Shown here: one piece after another, positions 8,048 through 15,153 of the stretch
How positions within the stretch are numbered: the stretch's first letter is position 1
Layout of the letters: every line of letters begins with the position of its first letter
Assembly: GCF_016464365.1 (NCBI RefSeq)
Contig: NZ_JADCUC010000012.1
Location: 1-34,600, forward strand
Origin: Sandaracinobacteroides hominis
Lineage (GTDB): Bacteria; Pseudomonadota; Alphaproteobacteria; Sphingomonadales; Sphingomonadaceae
Reading direction: 5' to 3'
DNA: 34,600 nt
Program-made: the position numbers and the translations under genes
The notes under the pieces: model-generated
The model's input: only the letters and a program-made list of their open reading frames with translations
Database searches by the model: none
Told to the model about the DNA's origin: nothing

Positions 8048-8458
8048 ATGCCGTTGAAGCCGGTCGGGAAAGGGCCAGCCGTCGTCGCCTGCAGCAGTTG
8101 CCGCCATTCGCGCGAGGCGCAGGAGGGGCCGGATGGTCGCCGCGGCGGAGCGCAGCTCGCGCAAGCCCTGAGGCGGGTCAAGGCCTCTGATCCGGCCTAT
8201 GAGGCGGTTGCAGTGGAGGAGATGCCCTGCCTGTTCGCCTGCACGGAGTTCTGCACGGTCCACATCCGCGCACCGGGAAAGATATCCTATGTGCTTGGAC
8301 GATTTGAGCCGGTCGACGAGGCGGCGCGCGCCATACTGGATTACGCCCGTGCCTATGCGGCGAGCGAGATTGGCCAGGTGCCGTTTCGCGAATGGCCGCA
8401 AGGGGTGAAGGGGCACTTCATCACCCGGCAGCCACCCGAGGGCTTTCTGTTCGAATGA
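8048..8458 (+). CDS. DUF1636 family Cys-rich metal-binding protein
   Basis: This 136-residue cytosolic protein has five cysteines: C15 and C18 (ACSSC) and C61, C65 and C69 (CLFACTEFC). The layout, with a short N-terminal Cys pair, a helix, then a CL..C..C loop followed by a beta strand and a YVLG turn, is that of DUF1636, whose pattern recalls thioredoxin-like [2Fe-2S] ferredoxins. Function is not established; members commonly sit in cobalamin gene clusters, as here between btuB1 (36-base gap) and cobT (4-base ATGA overlap). A role as electron carrier for corrinoid reduction, or as a cobalt/iron binding protein, is possible. Family assignment is from memory of the motif pattern and is moderately sure. 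Confidence 0.75.
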   Translation: MPLKPVGKGPAVVACSSCRHSREAQEGPDGRRGGAQLAQALRRVKASDPAYEAVAVEEMPCLFACTEFCTVHIRAPGKISYVLGRFEPVDEAARAILDYARAYAASEIGQVPFREWPQGVKGHFITRQPPEGFLFE

Positions 8459-9465
8459 TCGGCTTTGCTTCGGTTTCGGCGTTCGAGGCAGCCCTGGCGG
8501 CGCTGCCTGCCGCGTGCGAAGCCGCGCGCGCGGAGGCTCTGGCGCGGCAAGGCGAGCTGACCAAACCGGCCGGATCGCTTGGCCGTCTGGAAGAGATTGC
8601 CTTGTTCATGGCCGGATGGCAGCAGCGTGCGATCCCCACCCTGACAGCGGGCAAGGCGGTTGTCTTCGCCGGCAACCACGGGATTGCGGCGCGCGGTGTC
8701 AGCGCCTTTCCCGCCTCCGTCACGCTGCAGATGGTCGCAAACTTCCAGGCGGGAGGCGCTGCGGTCAACGCCCTGGCAGGCGCGGCCGGGCTCGATTTCG
8801 CCGTCGTGCCGCTGGATCTCGACCGCCCGACCATGGATTTCACCACGGGCCCGGCGATGGACGAGGCGGATTGCCTGGCAGCCCTGAACGCCGGTGCCGG
8901 TGCCATCGGAAATGCCGATCTGCTTGTGCTGGGCGAGATGGGGATCGGAAACTCCACATCTGCCGCCGCTTTGGCGGCGGCCACCTTCGGCGGCAGGACC
9001 GACCGCTGGGTTGGCAGGGGAACCGGCGTCGACGATGGCGGGCTGCGGCGCAAGATCGAGACGGTGGAGATGGGGCTTGCCCGACATGCAGGGGCGCTCG
9101 CAACACCGTTCGAGCTGCTGCGGCGACTGGGCGGCCGGGAGATCGCGGCAATCGCCGGCGCGGTGGTGGCGGCACGCCATCGGCGGATTCCGGTCATCCT
9201 GGACGGCTTCATCTGTTCCGCCGCCGTCGCGCCGCTGGCAAAGGGTAACCCGGCCATCGTCGCGCATTGCCTTGCCGGCCATGTTTCCCGCGAGCCCGGG
9301 CACGGCCCGCTGCTGGAGGGGCTGGGGCTCCGGCCGTTGCTATCACTCGATATGCGGCTTGGCGAAGGAAGCGGTGCGGCGCTTGCCGCGCAACTGGTTC
9401 GCGCCGCGCTTGCCGCCCATTCCGGCATGGCGACCTTTGCCGAGGCAGGCGTTGCCGCCGGGTGA
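8455..9465 (+). CDS. cobT: Nicotinate-nucleotide-dimethylbenzimidazole phosphoribosyltransferase (CobT)
   Basis: This enzyme activates the lower ligand by transferring phosphoribose from nicotinate mononucleotide to 5,6-dimethylbenzimidazole, giving alpha-ribazole phosphate (P. denitrificans name CobU). It has 336 residues from the ATG at 8455, which overlaps the previous stop by 4 bases. Diagnostic blocks are LTKPAGSLGRLE near the N-terminus, FAGNHGI, GEMGIGNSTSAAAL, GRGTGVDDGGL and, near the C-terminus, RLGEGSGAA, which contains the catalytic glutamate. Length is typical (340-356). The gene overlaps the next (GTG start of cobC) by 4 bases. No bluB for making dimethylbenzimidazole is present in the window, so the base must come from elsewhere in the genome or from outside. 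Confidence 0.95.
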   Translation: MIGFASVSAFEAALAALPAACEAARAEALARQGELTKPAGSLGRLEEIALFMAGWQQRAIPTLTAGKAVVFAGNHGIAARGVSAFPASVTLQMVANFQAGGAAVNALAGAAGLDFAVVPLDLDRPTMDFTTGPAMDEADCLAALNAGAGAIGNADLLVLGEMGIGNSTSAAALAAATFGGRTDRWVGRGTGVDDGGLRRKIETVEMGLARHAGALATPFELLRRLGGREIAAIAGAVVAARHRRIPVILDGFICSAAVAPLAKGNPAIVAHCLAGHVSREPGHGPLLEGLGLRPLLSLDMRLGEGSGAALAAQLVRAALAAHSGMATFAEAGVAAG

Positions 9466-10013
9466 GCCGCCGTGCGCTTCACCTGATGCGGCACGGAGAG
9501 CCGCAGTTGACCGGCCGCATGCTGGGGCATCTGGATATCCCGGCGACGGACGCGGGCATCCGCGCCTGTGCGCTGCGCGGCAGCCCGTTGCGTCCGCTGC
9601 GGATCGTCTCGTCCGACTTGCAGCGGGCGCAGGCCTGCGCGGCCGCGCTGGGTGCGTTTGATATCGACGCGCGCTGGCGCGAGCTGGATTTCGGACGCTG
9701 GGACGGGCTCGCCGCTGCCGACATCGATCCCGATGCCCTGGGCGCCTTCTGGGAGGATCCGGATGCCTGCCCTCCCCCCGGTGGAGAACGTTGGAGCGAT
9801 CTCGTCGCCCGTGTCCGCGACGCTCTGGAGTCGCTCCCGCCGGAACCCGTTCTGGTGGTGAGCCATGCCGGCGCGATGCGGGCGGCGCTGCAGGTGCTGA
9901 TGGGGCTGTCGTTTCGCCAATGCTGGCATGTCGACCTGCCCTATGCCGCCCTGCTCAGCTTTCAGGTCGGCACGGAGCCGCTGAGCGGCCAGTTGACGGG
10001 CCTGCAGACATGA
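9462..10013 (+). CDS. cobC: Histidine phosphatase family protein, probable alpha-ribazole phosphatase
   Basis: This 183-residue protein of the phosphoglycerate-mutase-like histidine phosphatase family has LMRHGEP (phospho-acceptor His11) near the start, ELDFGRWDGL in the middle and VVSHAGAMRA with the second catalytic His. Sandwiched between cobT and cobS, it most likely removes the phosphate from alpha-ribazole-5'-phosphate or from adenosylcobalamin-5'-phosphate in nucleotide loop assembly. The start is taken as GTG at 9462, overlapping the cobT stop by 4 bases; the frame is open further upstream, but only in shadow of cobT. The 3' end overlaps cobS by 4 bases. It should not be confused with the aminotransferase that carries the name CobC in P. 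denitrificans. Confidence 0.82.
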   Translation: MSRRALHLMRHGEPQLTGRMLGHLDIPATDAGIRACALRGSPLRPLRIVSSDLQRAQACAAALGAFDIDARWRELDFGRWDGLAAADIDPDALGAFWEDPDACPPPGGERWSDLVARVRDALESLPPEPVLVVSHAGAMRAALQVLMGLSFRQCWHVDLPYAALLSFQVGTEPLSGQLTGLQT

Positions 10014-10726
10014 AGGGGGCGATTGCCGCCATCGCTTTCCTGACCCGACTGCCGGTTCCGCAGCGCTGGGCCGACGTCGGGGCATTTCCGTCCGCAGTTG
10101 CCTTCTATCCGCTCGCCGGGCTGCTGATCGGGCTGTTGCTGGCCGGCGTCGGTTGGGCCGGGGCGTTGATCGACCCCTGGCTGGGCGCCCTGTTCGCGAC
10201 CCTGCTCTGGGCGGCGCTGACCGGGGCGCTGCATCTGGACGGGCTGGCCGACCTCGCCGACGGGCTGGGCGCCGCGCATGGCGACCGCGACAGACTGCTG
10301 ACGGTGATGGCCGATCCGCATGTCGGCAGCTTCGGCGTGGTGGCGCTGGTTCTGCAGCTGCTCGCCAAGCTTGTCCTGCTGCAGCTGCTGCTGCCGCATG
10401 GCTGGCTGCTCCTTGTTCTGGTTCCGGCGGCGGCCCGCATCGGCCCGCTTGTCTGGGCGCGGATGCTGCCGCCGCTGAAACCCTCGGGCCTTGGCGCTGC
10501 GATCGCGCAGGCGGCCGCATGGCCGGCGATCGCGGCATGGATGCTGGTGCTTGCGGCGGGCTGCTGGTTTGCGCCGCCGCTTCTCGCCACCTTCCTGCTC
10601 CTGCCGGCGCTCGCCCTGTGGTTCCGGCATCGCGTCGGAGGCATGACAGGCGATGTGCACGGGGCGGGAATCGAGCTCGCCGAAACCGGCCTGCTGCTCG
10701 CAGCCGCGGTCTATCTGGCCGCCTGA
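10010..10726 (+). CDS. cobS: Adenosylcobinamide-GDP ribazoletransferase (CobS, cobalamin synthase)
   Basis: This membrane enzyme of 238 residues joins adenosylcobinamide-GDP with alpha-ribazole (or its phosphate), the last assembly step of adenosylcobalamin (CobV in P. denitrificans). Visible marks are [11 protein letters not shown] at the N-terminus, the conserved acidic motif [14 protein letters not shown] that binds Mg2+, then DPHVGSFGV, and several hydrophobic helices. [19 protein letters not shown] near the C-terminus is the second conserved acidic block. It begins with ATG at 10010 in an ATGA overlap with cobC. The gene ends tail to tail with cobQ on the other strand, and the two coding regions overlap by 16 bases (10711-10726). 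Confidence 0.94.
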   Translation: MKGAIAAIAFLTRLPVPQRWADVGAFPSAVAFYPLAGLLIGLLLAGVGWAGALIDPWLGALFATLLWAALTGALHLDGLADLADGLGAAHGDRDRLLTVMADPHVGSFGVVALVLQLLAKLVLLQLLLPHGWLLLVLVPAAARIGPLVWARMLPPLKPSGLGAAIAQAAAWPAIAAWMLVLAAGCWFAPPLLATFLLLPALALWFRHRVGGMTGDVHGAGIELAETGLLLAAAVYLAA

Positions 10727-12168
10727 CGGGCGATCCGCAGCATGTCGTCCAGGTTGAGCGACGCTTCCAGCTGATCGGCAATGTCGTCGAGCGCCGCCTC
10801 CACGTCGGCGCGATGGTCCGGGCCGACGGCCTCTGCGCCAATCCGCTTCAGCCAGACGGCGCGCTGTTCCGGACGCCCCAGAATGCCGTGCACATAGGTG
10901 CCCGCGGTCAGGCCGTCTGCGCTGATCGCGCCATCGGTTCGGCCATCCGCGAACCGGACCACCGGGCGCGCGCTGTCTGGCCCGCTGGTTTGCCCGAGGT
11001 GGATTTCATACCCGTCGAATGGCTGGCCCAACGCCTCGCCGGACACCTGCCGCAGCGTCTTTTCGCCCGACAGCACCGTCTCCACATCCAGCAGGCCCAG
11101 CCCCTCCACGGATCGTGGCGGCCCTTCCAGCCCCTGCGGATCGGAAACCCGCCGGCCCAGCATCTGGTACCCGCCGCACAGCCCGAGCACCGGCCTTCCC
11201 TGCCGGTGATGGGCGGCGATATCGATGTCCCAGCCCTGCGCCCGCAGGAAGTCGAGGTCGGCGCAAGTCGCCTTCGATCCGGCGAGAATGAGGAGATCGA
11301 CCGGCGGGATCGGCTGGCCGGGCGGCACCATCAGCAACTCGACAGACGGTTCCAGCTTCAGCGGATCCAGATCGTCGAAATTGGCGATGCGGGCGGTGAT
11401 CGGGCAGGCGATTCGAACCTTCCGCCCGCTTGCAGGGCCGGGCCTTTCCAGGATGACGGCGTCTTCGCTGGGCAGCCGCCGCGCAGCGGCAAGCCAGGGC
11501 ACCATCCCCAGCGACGCCCACCCCGTCCGCTCGGCAATCGCCCGCATTCCGTCGGCAAACAAGGCCGGATCGCCGCGGAACTTGTTGATCAGGAAGCCCT
11601 TTATCATCGCCCTGTCGGCAGGGTCCAGCACGGCGCCGGTGCCGACCAGAGAGGCGATCACCCCGCCCCGATCGATATCGCCCACCAACACCACGGGCAC
11701 ATTTGCAGCGCGGGCAAAGCCCATGTTGGCGATATCGCCGGCCCTCAGGTTGATCTCCGCCGGAGAGCCGGCGCCCTCCACCACGACGATATCGGCCTCG
11801 TCCTGCAGCAGCCGATAGCTGTCCAGCACGTCGGCCAGCAGGCCTTCCCGCCCCTCGCGCCAGCGGGCAGCCTTCAGCGTGCCGCGCACCTGCCCGCGCA
11901 CCACCAGCTGCGAGGTGCGATCTCCCTGCGGCTTCAGAAGCACCGGATTCATGTGCACGCTGGCCGGAACGCGGCAGGCGATCGCCTGCGTCGCCTGCGC
12001 CCGTCCGATCTCGCCGCCATCGGCCGTGACGGCCGCATTGTTGCTCATGTTCTGCGGCTTGAACGGACGAACCTGCAAACCCCGGTTGGCCAGCGCCCGG
12101 CACAGGCCTGCCACCAGCACCGATTTTCCGACATCCGAGCCGGTGCCCTGCAGCATCAGAGCAGCCAT
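10711..12168 (-). CDS. cobQ: Cobyric acid synthase (CobQ)
   Basis: This ATP- and glutamine-dependent amidase forms the b, d, e and g amides of adenosylcobyrinic acid a,c-diamide. It has 485 residues from the ATG at 12168, chosen because AGGGGGA lies just upstream and the protein then begins with the P-loop-like [35 protein letters not shown] and the [13 protein letters not shown] block define the N-terminal dethiobiotin-synthetase-like domain. The C-terminal class I glutaminase-like domain has [11 protein letters not shown] (catalytic Cys), GYEIHLGQT and GTYVHGI. The start overlaps the end of cbiB by 13 bases. It is the last gene of the minus-strand cobD-cbiB-cobQ unit. Confidence 0.95.
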   Translation of the reverse strand: MAALMLQGTGSDVGKSVLVAGLCRALANRGLQVRPFKPQNMSNNAAVTADGGEIGRAQATQAIACRVPASVHMNPVLLKPQGDRTSQLVVRGQVRGTLKAARWREGREGLLADVLDSYRLLQDEADIVVVEGAGSPAEINLRAGDIANMGFARAANVPVVLVGDIDRGGVIASLVGTGAVLDPADRAMIKGFLINKFRGDPALFADGMRAIAERTGWASLGMVPWLAAARRLPSEDAVILERPGPASGRKVRIACPITARIANFDDLDPLKLEPSVELLMVPPGQPIPPVDLLILAGSKATCADLDFLRAQGWDIDIAAHHRQGRPVLGLCGGYQMLGRRVSDPQGLEGPPRSVEGLGLLDVETVLSGEKTLRQVSGEALGQPFDGYEIHLGQTSGPDSARPVVRFADGRTDGAISADGLTAGTYVHGILGRPEQRAVWLKRIGAEAVGPDHRADVEAALDDIADQLEASLNLDDMLRIARQAAR

Positions 12169-13133
12169 GCATATCCCCCTGCAATCAGCCACAACAGCCC
12201 GCAGGCAACGACATAGATGCGCAAGGCCCGGCTGATATCGTGCCCGCCGGCTGTCCGCCCTTCGCCGCCAATCCAGGGCTTCGCGTGCATCACGCCGTCA
12301 TAGGCCAGCGGACCCGCAAGCGCCACGCCGAGCGTGCCGGCCATCGCGGCTTCCGGCCAGCCTGCGTTGGGCGACGCATGGCGCCGGCAATCGCGCCACA
12401 TCACCCGCCAGCCCCCACCGCCGGCAAGGCAGATCAGCCCGCCGGAAATCCGCGCCGGCAACAGGCACGCCAGATCGTCGGCCCGCGCTGCCGCCCAGCC
12501 GAATGCACGCCAACGCTCTTCCCGGTGGCCGATCAGGCTGTCGGCGGTGTTGATGGCCTTCCAGGCCCAGACACCCGGCAGCCCCAGCAGCAACAGCCAG
12601 AACAGCGGCGCGACAACGCCGTCGCAGAAGCTCTCGGCAAGGCTCTCGATGGCGGCGCGGGATACGCCCGCTTCGTCCAGCCCGGCGACATCCCGACCGA
12701 CGATCATCGCGACATATTCCCGGGCGCGCCGGAGATCGCCTTGTGCAAGGGCCCCGGCAATGGGCTGCACATGCTGCCACAGGCTGCGTTGCGCGAGGGC
12801 CGGCCAGGCAAGGACGGCAACCCCGATCCACCCCCAGCGCCCGAGCCACAGCCACATCAGCTGCTCCAGCAGCAAGGCGAGCGCGAAGGTCGTGGCCACC
12901 AGCACCAGCAGCAGCAACAGCCCCAGCGACCGGCGTTTTGCGTCTGTCCAGCCGGATCGATTGAAACGGCCTTCCCACCAGGTAATCACGCGGGCGAAGA
13001 AGCCCACCGGATGCCCGACACGCGCATAGAGCCCGCGCGGCCAACCGATTGCGGCGTCGATCGCCAAGGCGAGCAAGCCGGTGGGCTCAGCCAAGCGACA
13101 GCGCCCGATCGAGCCGGTCGAGCGCTGCGTCAT
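12156..13133 (-). CDS. cbiB: Adenosylcobinamide-phosphate synthase (CbiB)
   Basis: This inner-membrane enzyme of 325 residues attaches aminopropanol phosphate to adenosylcobyric acid (CobD in P. denitrificans). Typical features are [15 protein letters not shown]...[13 protein letters not shown] near the N-terminus, [40 protein letters not shown] in the middle (the hallmark ARxxVxxIVGRDT...ES.AEN..DG..APLF block), [27 protein letters not shown], and a C-terminal hydrophobic helix. The start is uncertain: ATG at 13133 lies inside the end of cobD (overlap about 47 bases) with a weak ribosome-binding site, and a TTG at 13094 is an alternative. The end overlaps cobQ. Confidence 0.9.
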   Translation of the reverse strand: MTQRSTGSIGRCRLAEPTGLLALAIDAAIGWPRGLYARVGHPVGFFARVITWWEGRFNRSGWTDAKRRSLGLLLLLVLVATTFALALLLEQLMWLWLGRWGWIGVAVLAWPALAQRSLWQHVQPIAGALAQGDLRRAREYVAMIVGRDVAGLDEAGVSRAAIESLAESFCDGVVAPLFWLLLLGLPGVWAWKAINTADSLIGHREERWRAFGWAAARADDLACLLPARISGGLICLAGGGGWRVMWRDCRRHASPNAGWPEAAMAGTLGVALAGPLAYDGVMHAKPWIGGEGRTAGGHDISRALRIYVVACGLLWLIAGGYAWLL

Positions 13134-14106
13134 CGGCCGGCAGCCCGAACCGCAGCCAGCGTGGATTGTCTGCGAACGGGCGAACCAATATCCCGGCGCC
13201 GGCGAGGCCCAGGAAGATCTTCCCGGCGGGGCAGTCCTGCACCAGCCGAAACAGCGGGCAGCTTCCTTCGGCCTTCAGCCCATGCCGGGCCAGACGCGCA
13301 TCCAGTGCCGCCGCCTGCTCTTTCAGGCGTCTGCGCGCAGCATCGGCCCACGCGCGGTCGCGGTAGGCAGCCGTTCCCCAGGCTATTGCCTGCGCCGAAA
13401 CCGGCCAATCCCCAAAGGTGCGGCGCACGGCCGCCACAAGGACGGGAGGGCCAATGACGAAACCCAGCCGAAGACCCGCAAGGCCGAAGAATTTTCCGAA
13501 CGACCGCAGCACGATGACCGCTTCCCCCCCCTTCAGATGCGGGAGAATGCTGCCCTCCCCCATGGCGTCGGCAAATGCCTCGTCAACGATCATCCACCTG
13601 TTCCGCCGGTCCAGATGCGCAGACATCGAGAGTATCCTGGCAGCCGGGAGCATCCGGCCTTCGGGGTTGGACGGGTTGGCAAACAGCAACGCCCCGTCTG
13701 GCAGATCGGCGGAATCGAGCGCGCTGCTTGCCACCCGGCCGCTCGCGACCTGCAGGTGCGTTGCATAGCCCGGGCTGGCCGCCACGATCGCTGCTCCGTT
13801 CAGCCATGTCGGCAGCAGCCGGATGGCGAGGTCGGTGCCCGGCACCGCCGCCACATGCTCCGGTTGCGTCTGGAACCAGTCCGCCGCTGCAGCCTCCAGC
13901 GAGCGCAGGGCATCCGTGGTGGGCAAGGGTCCCGAATTCACCTCGAGCGGCGCGCGAGGTGCCCAGGCGACGGGATTGATGCCGGTCGAAAGATCGAGCC
14001 AGGGCGTGGGGGCCGCGGGAAACAGCCGCGCTGCCTCGTCGATCCGCCCTCCGTGCTGCCAAAGCCCGTGCAGTTTTTCTTGCATCATCGCCCCGCCCAT
14101 CGCCAT
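13087..14106 (-). CDS. cobD: Threonine-phosphate decarboxylase (CobD; CobC of P. denitrificans)
   Basis: This PLP-dependent class I/II aminotransferase-fold protein of 339 residues provides (R)-1-aminopropan-2-ol phosphate, the linker used by CbiB. The fold's marks are LDLSTGINP at residues 38-45, NPSNPEG at 144-150, VDEAF with the PLP-binding Asp175, and SFGKFFGLAGLRLGF with the Schiff-base lysine K205. A C-terminal LVRPFADNPRWLRFGLP closes the substrate site. Several Met codons crowd the start (14106, 14100, 14088, 14085), and no ribosome-binding site clearly decides between them. It diverges from cobU with only about 39 bases between starts, so their promoters must overlap or lie within coding sequence. 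Confidence 0.9.
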   Translation of the reverse strand: MAMGGAMMQEKLHGLWQHGGRIDEAARLFPAAPTPWLDLSTGINPVAWAPRAPLEVNSGPLPTTDALRSLEAAAADWFQTQPEHVAAVPGTDLAIRLLPTWLNGAAIVAASPGYATHLQVASGRVASSALDSADLPDGALLFANPSNPEGRMLPAARILSMSAHLDRRNRWMIVDEAFADAMGEGSILPHLKGGEAVIVLRSFGKFFGLAGLRLGFVIGPPVLVAAVRRTFGDWPVSAQAIAWGTAAYRDRAWADAARRRLKEQAAALDARLARHGLKAEGSCPLFRLVQDCPAGKIFLGLAGAGILVRPFADNPRWLRFGLPADDAALDRLDRALSLG

Positions 14107-14145
14107 TCAGGCTGCGAACCGCAAGTCTGAAGGGTGTCGAGCTTC

Positions 14146-14664
14146 ATGTCGGACGCGATATTTGTGTTGGGCGGGGCGCGTTCCGGAAAAAGCGCGCACG
14201 CGCAACGGCTTGTCGAGGCGCTGGGCGAAAGGCGGCTTTTCATCGCCACCGCGCAGGCGTTCGATGCCGAAATGGAGGATCGCATCCGCCGGCATCAGGC
14301 TGACAGGACAGCGGGCTGGGAGACAGTGGAGGCGCCGGTCGATCTGGCCGAGGCCATCCGATCGAACTCCGGTTCCGGCGTTCCATTGCTGGTCGATTGC
14401 CTCACGCTCTGGCTCTCCAACCTGTTGCTGGCGGACGCCGATCTGGAGACGGCGAGCGCGGAACTCGCGTCGGTCATCGCGGATTTCGATGGCCCCCTTG
14501 TCATCGTCAGCAACGAGGTCGGCTTCGGCATCGTGCCCGACAACGCGCTCGCGCGGCGATTCCGCGACGCGGCCGGGCGCCTCAACCAGCAGGTCGCTGC
14601 CGCTGCGGCCTTTGTCGATCTGGTGGTCGCCGGCATGCCCGTAAGGATCAAGGGCGCCTCGTAG
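14146..14664 (+). CDS. cobU: Adenosylcobinamide kinase / adenosylcobinamide-phosphate guanylyltransferase (CobU)
   Basis: This bifunctional enzyme (CobP in P. denitrificans) of about 172 residues phosphorylates adenosylcobinamide and then transfers GMP to give adenosylcobinamide-GDP. The P-loop GGARSGKS is at residues 9-16; RIRRHQADR holds the histidine (about H50) that carries GMP; LVDCLTLWLSNLL and IVSNEVGFGIVPDN are the remaining conserved blocks. The ATG at 14146 is preferred; an in-frame GTG at 14134 would add four residues. It is transcribed alone on the plus strand, divergent from cobD, and is followed by the leader of the riboswitch-controlled operon, so it is outside that regulation unless read-through occurs. 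Confidence 0.94.
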   Translation: MSDAIFVLGGARSGKSAHAQRLVEALGERRLFIATAQAFDAEMEDRIRRHQADRTAGWETVEAPVDLAEAIRSNSGSGVPLLVDCLTLWLSNLLLADADLETASAELASVIADFDGPLVIVSNEVGFGIVPDNALARRFRDAAGRLNQQVAAAAAFVDLVVAGMPVRIKGAS

Positions 14665-14750
14665 AACGCTTCCGACGTTAGGCGATTGCGCTTTGATGGC
14701 ATTGCGGTTACGGGCGCCGTGGGCTTGGCCTCGGCCAGGACCAGAGATCG

Positions 14751-14954
14751 CACCGGTGCTTCGAGAGAAGCTTAAAATGGGAATGCGGTGAAAGGGGCTT
14801 TCTTGCCTCCTCATTCCGCAGCTGTCCCTGCAACTGTAAGCGGCGAGCGCGATGCACATGGTCGGGGGCAATCTGCTTCCGCCGGCCACTGGAGGGCAAC
14901 TTCCGGGAAGGCGTGCATCAAGCATTGACCCGTGAGCCAGGAGACCTGCCGGTG
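14751..14954 (+). promoter_or_regulatory. Cobalamin riboswitch (adenosylcobalamin aptamer)
   Basis: All main conserved parts of the B12 riboswitch occur in order. The closing stem is CACCGG (14751-14756) with CCGGTG (14949-14954). After it come GGTGCTTCGAG, AATGGGAATGCGGTG (near 14776-14790), GCTGTCCCTGCAACTGTAA (14821-14839), GCCACTGG (14885-14892), CCGGGAAGGCG (14903-14913), then TGACCCGTGAGCCAGGAGAC and CTGCCGGTG, the B12 box, at 14926-14954. It lies about 200 bases before btuB2 on the same strand. In known cases binding of adenosylcobalamin lowers expression of the downstream genes, which here include uptake, cobW, cobN and cobO. Confidence 0.95.
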
Positions 14955-15153
14955 CAGTCGCTCAATGCCTGGGTCCAGGAGATGGCCAGGGCACGGAGAG
15001 TCTTCCGTTCGAGCGACAGAAGCCGTGCGGCCCCGGGGGCCGCGCAGGACAATGTGGCCCGGGCACGCGCGTCTGCCCGGCTCGCGCGTGCCTGTGTTCG
15101 CCTGACCGGCGCCCCCGACCGCAGTTCTGCCCTCGACGCGGTTGGAAGATGCA
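14955..15153 (+). promoter_or_regulatory. Riboswitch expression platform / long leader with strong hairpins
   Basis: Between the aptamer and the btuB2 start lie 199 bases without a supported gene. They contain a perfect 10-bp inverted repeat, GGCACGCGCG (15062-15071) with CGCGCGTGCC (15083-15092), and a GC-rich palindrome GCGGCCCC/GGGGCCGC (15027-15043). Neither is followed by a T-tract, so a simple intrinsic terminator is not evident. The ribosome-binding site GGAAG (15144-15148) precedes ATG 15154. How the aptamer communicates with that site is not obvious. Confidence 0.55.

Noticed and set aside
6026-8416. A 796-codon minus-strand open frame opposite btuB1.
   Set aside because: Mirror frame of a clear TonB-dependent receptor gene; no motif, no plausible start signal and biased composition.
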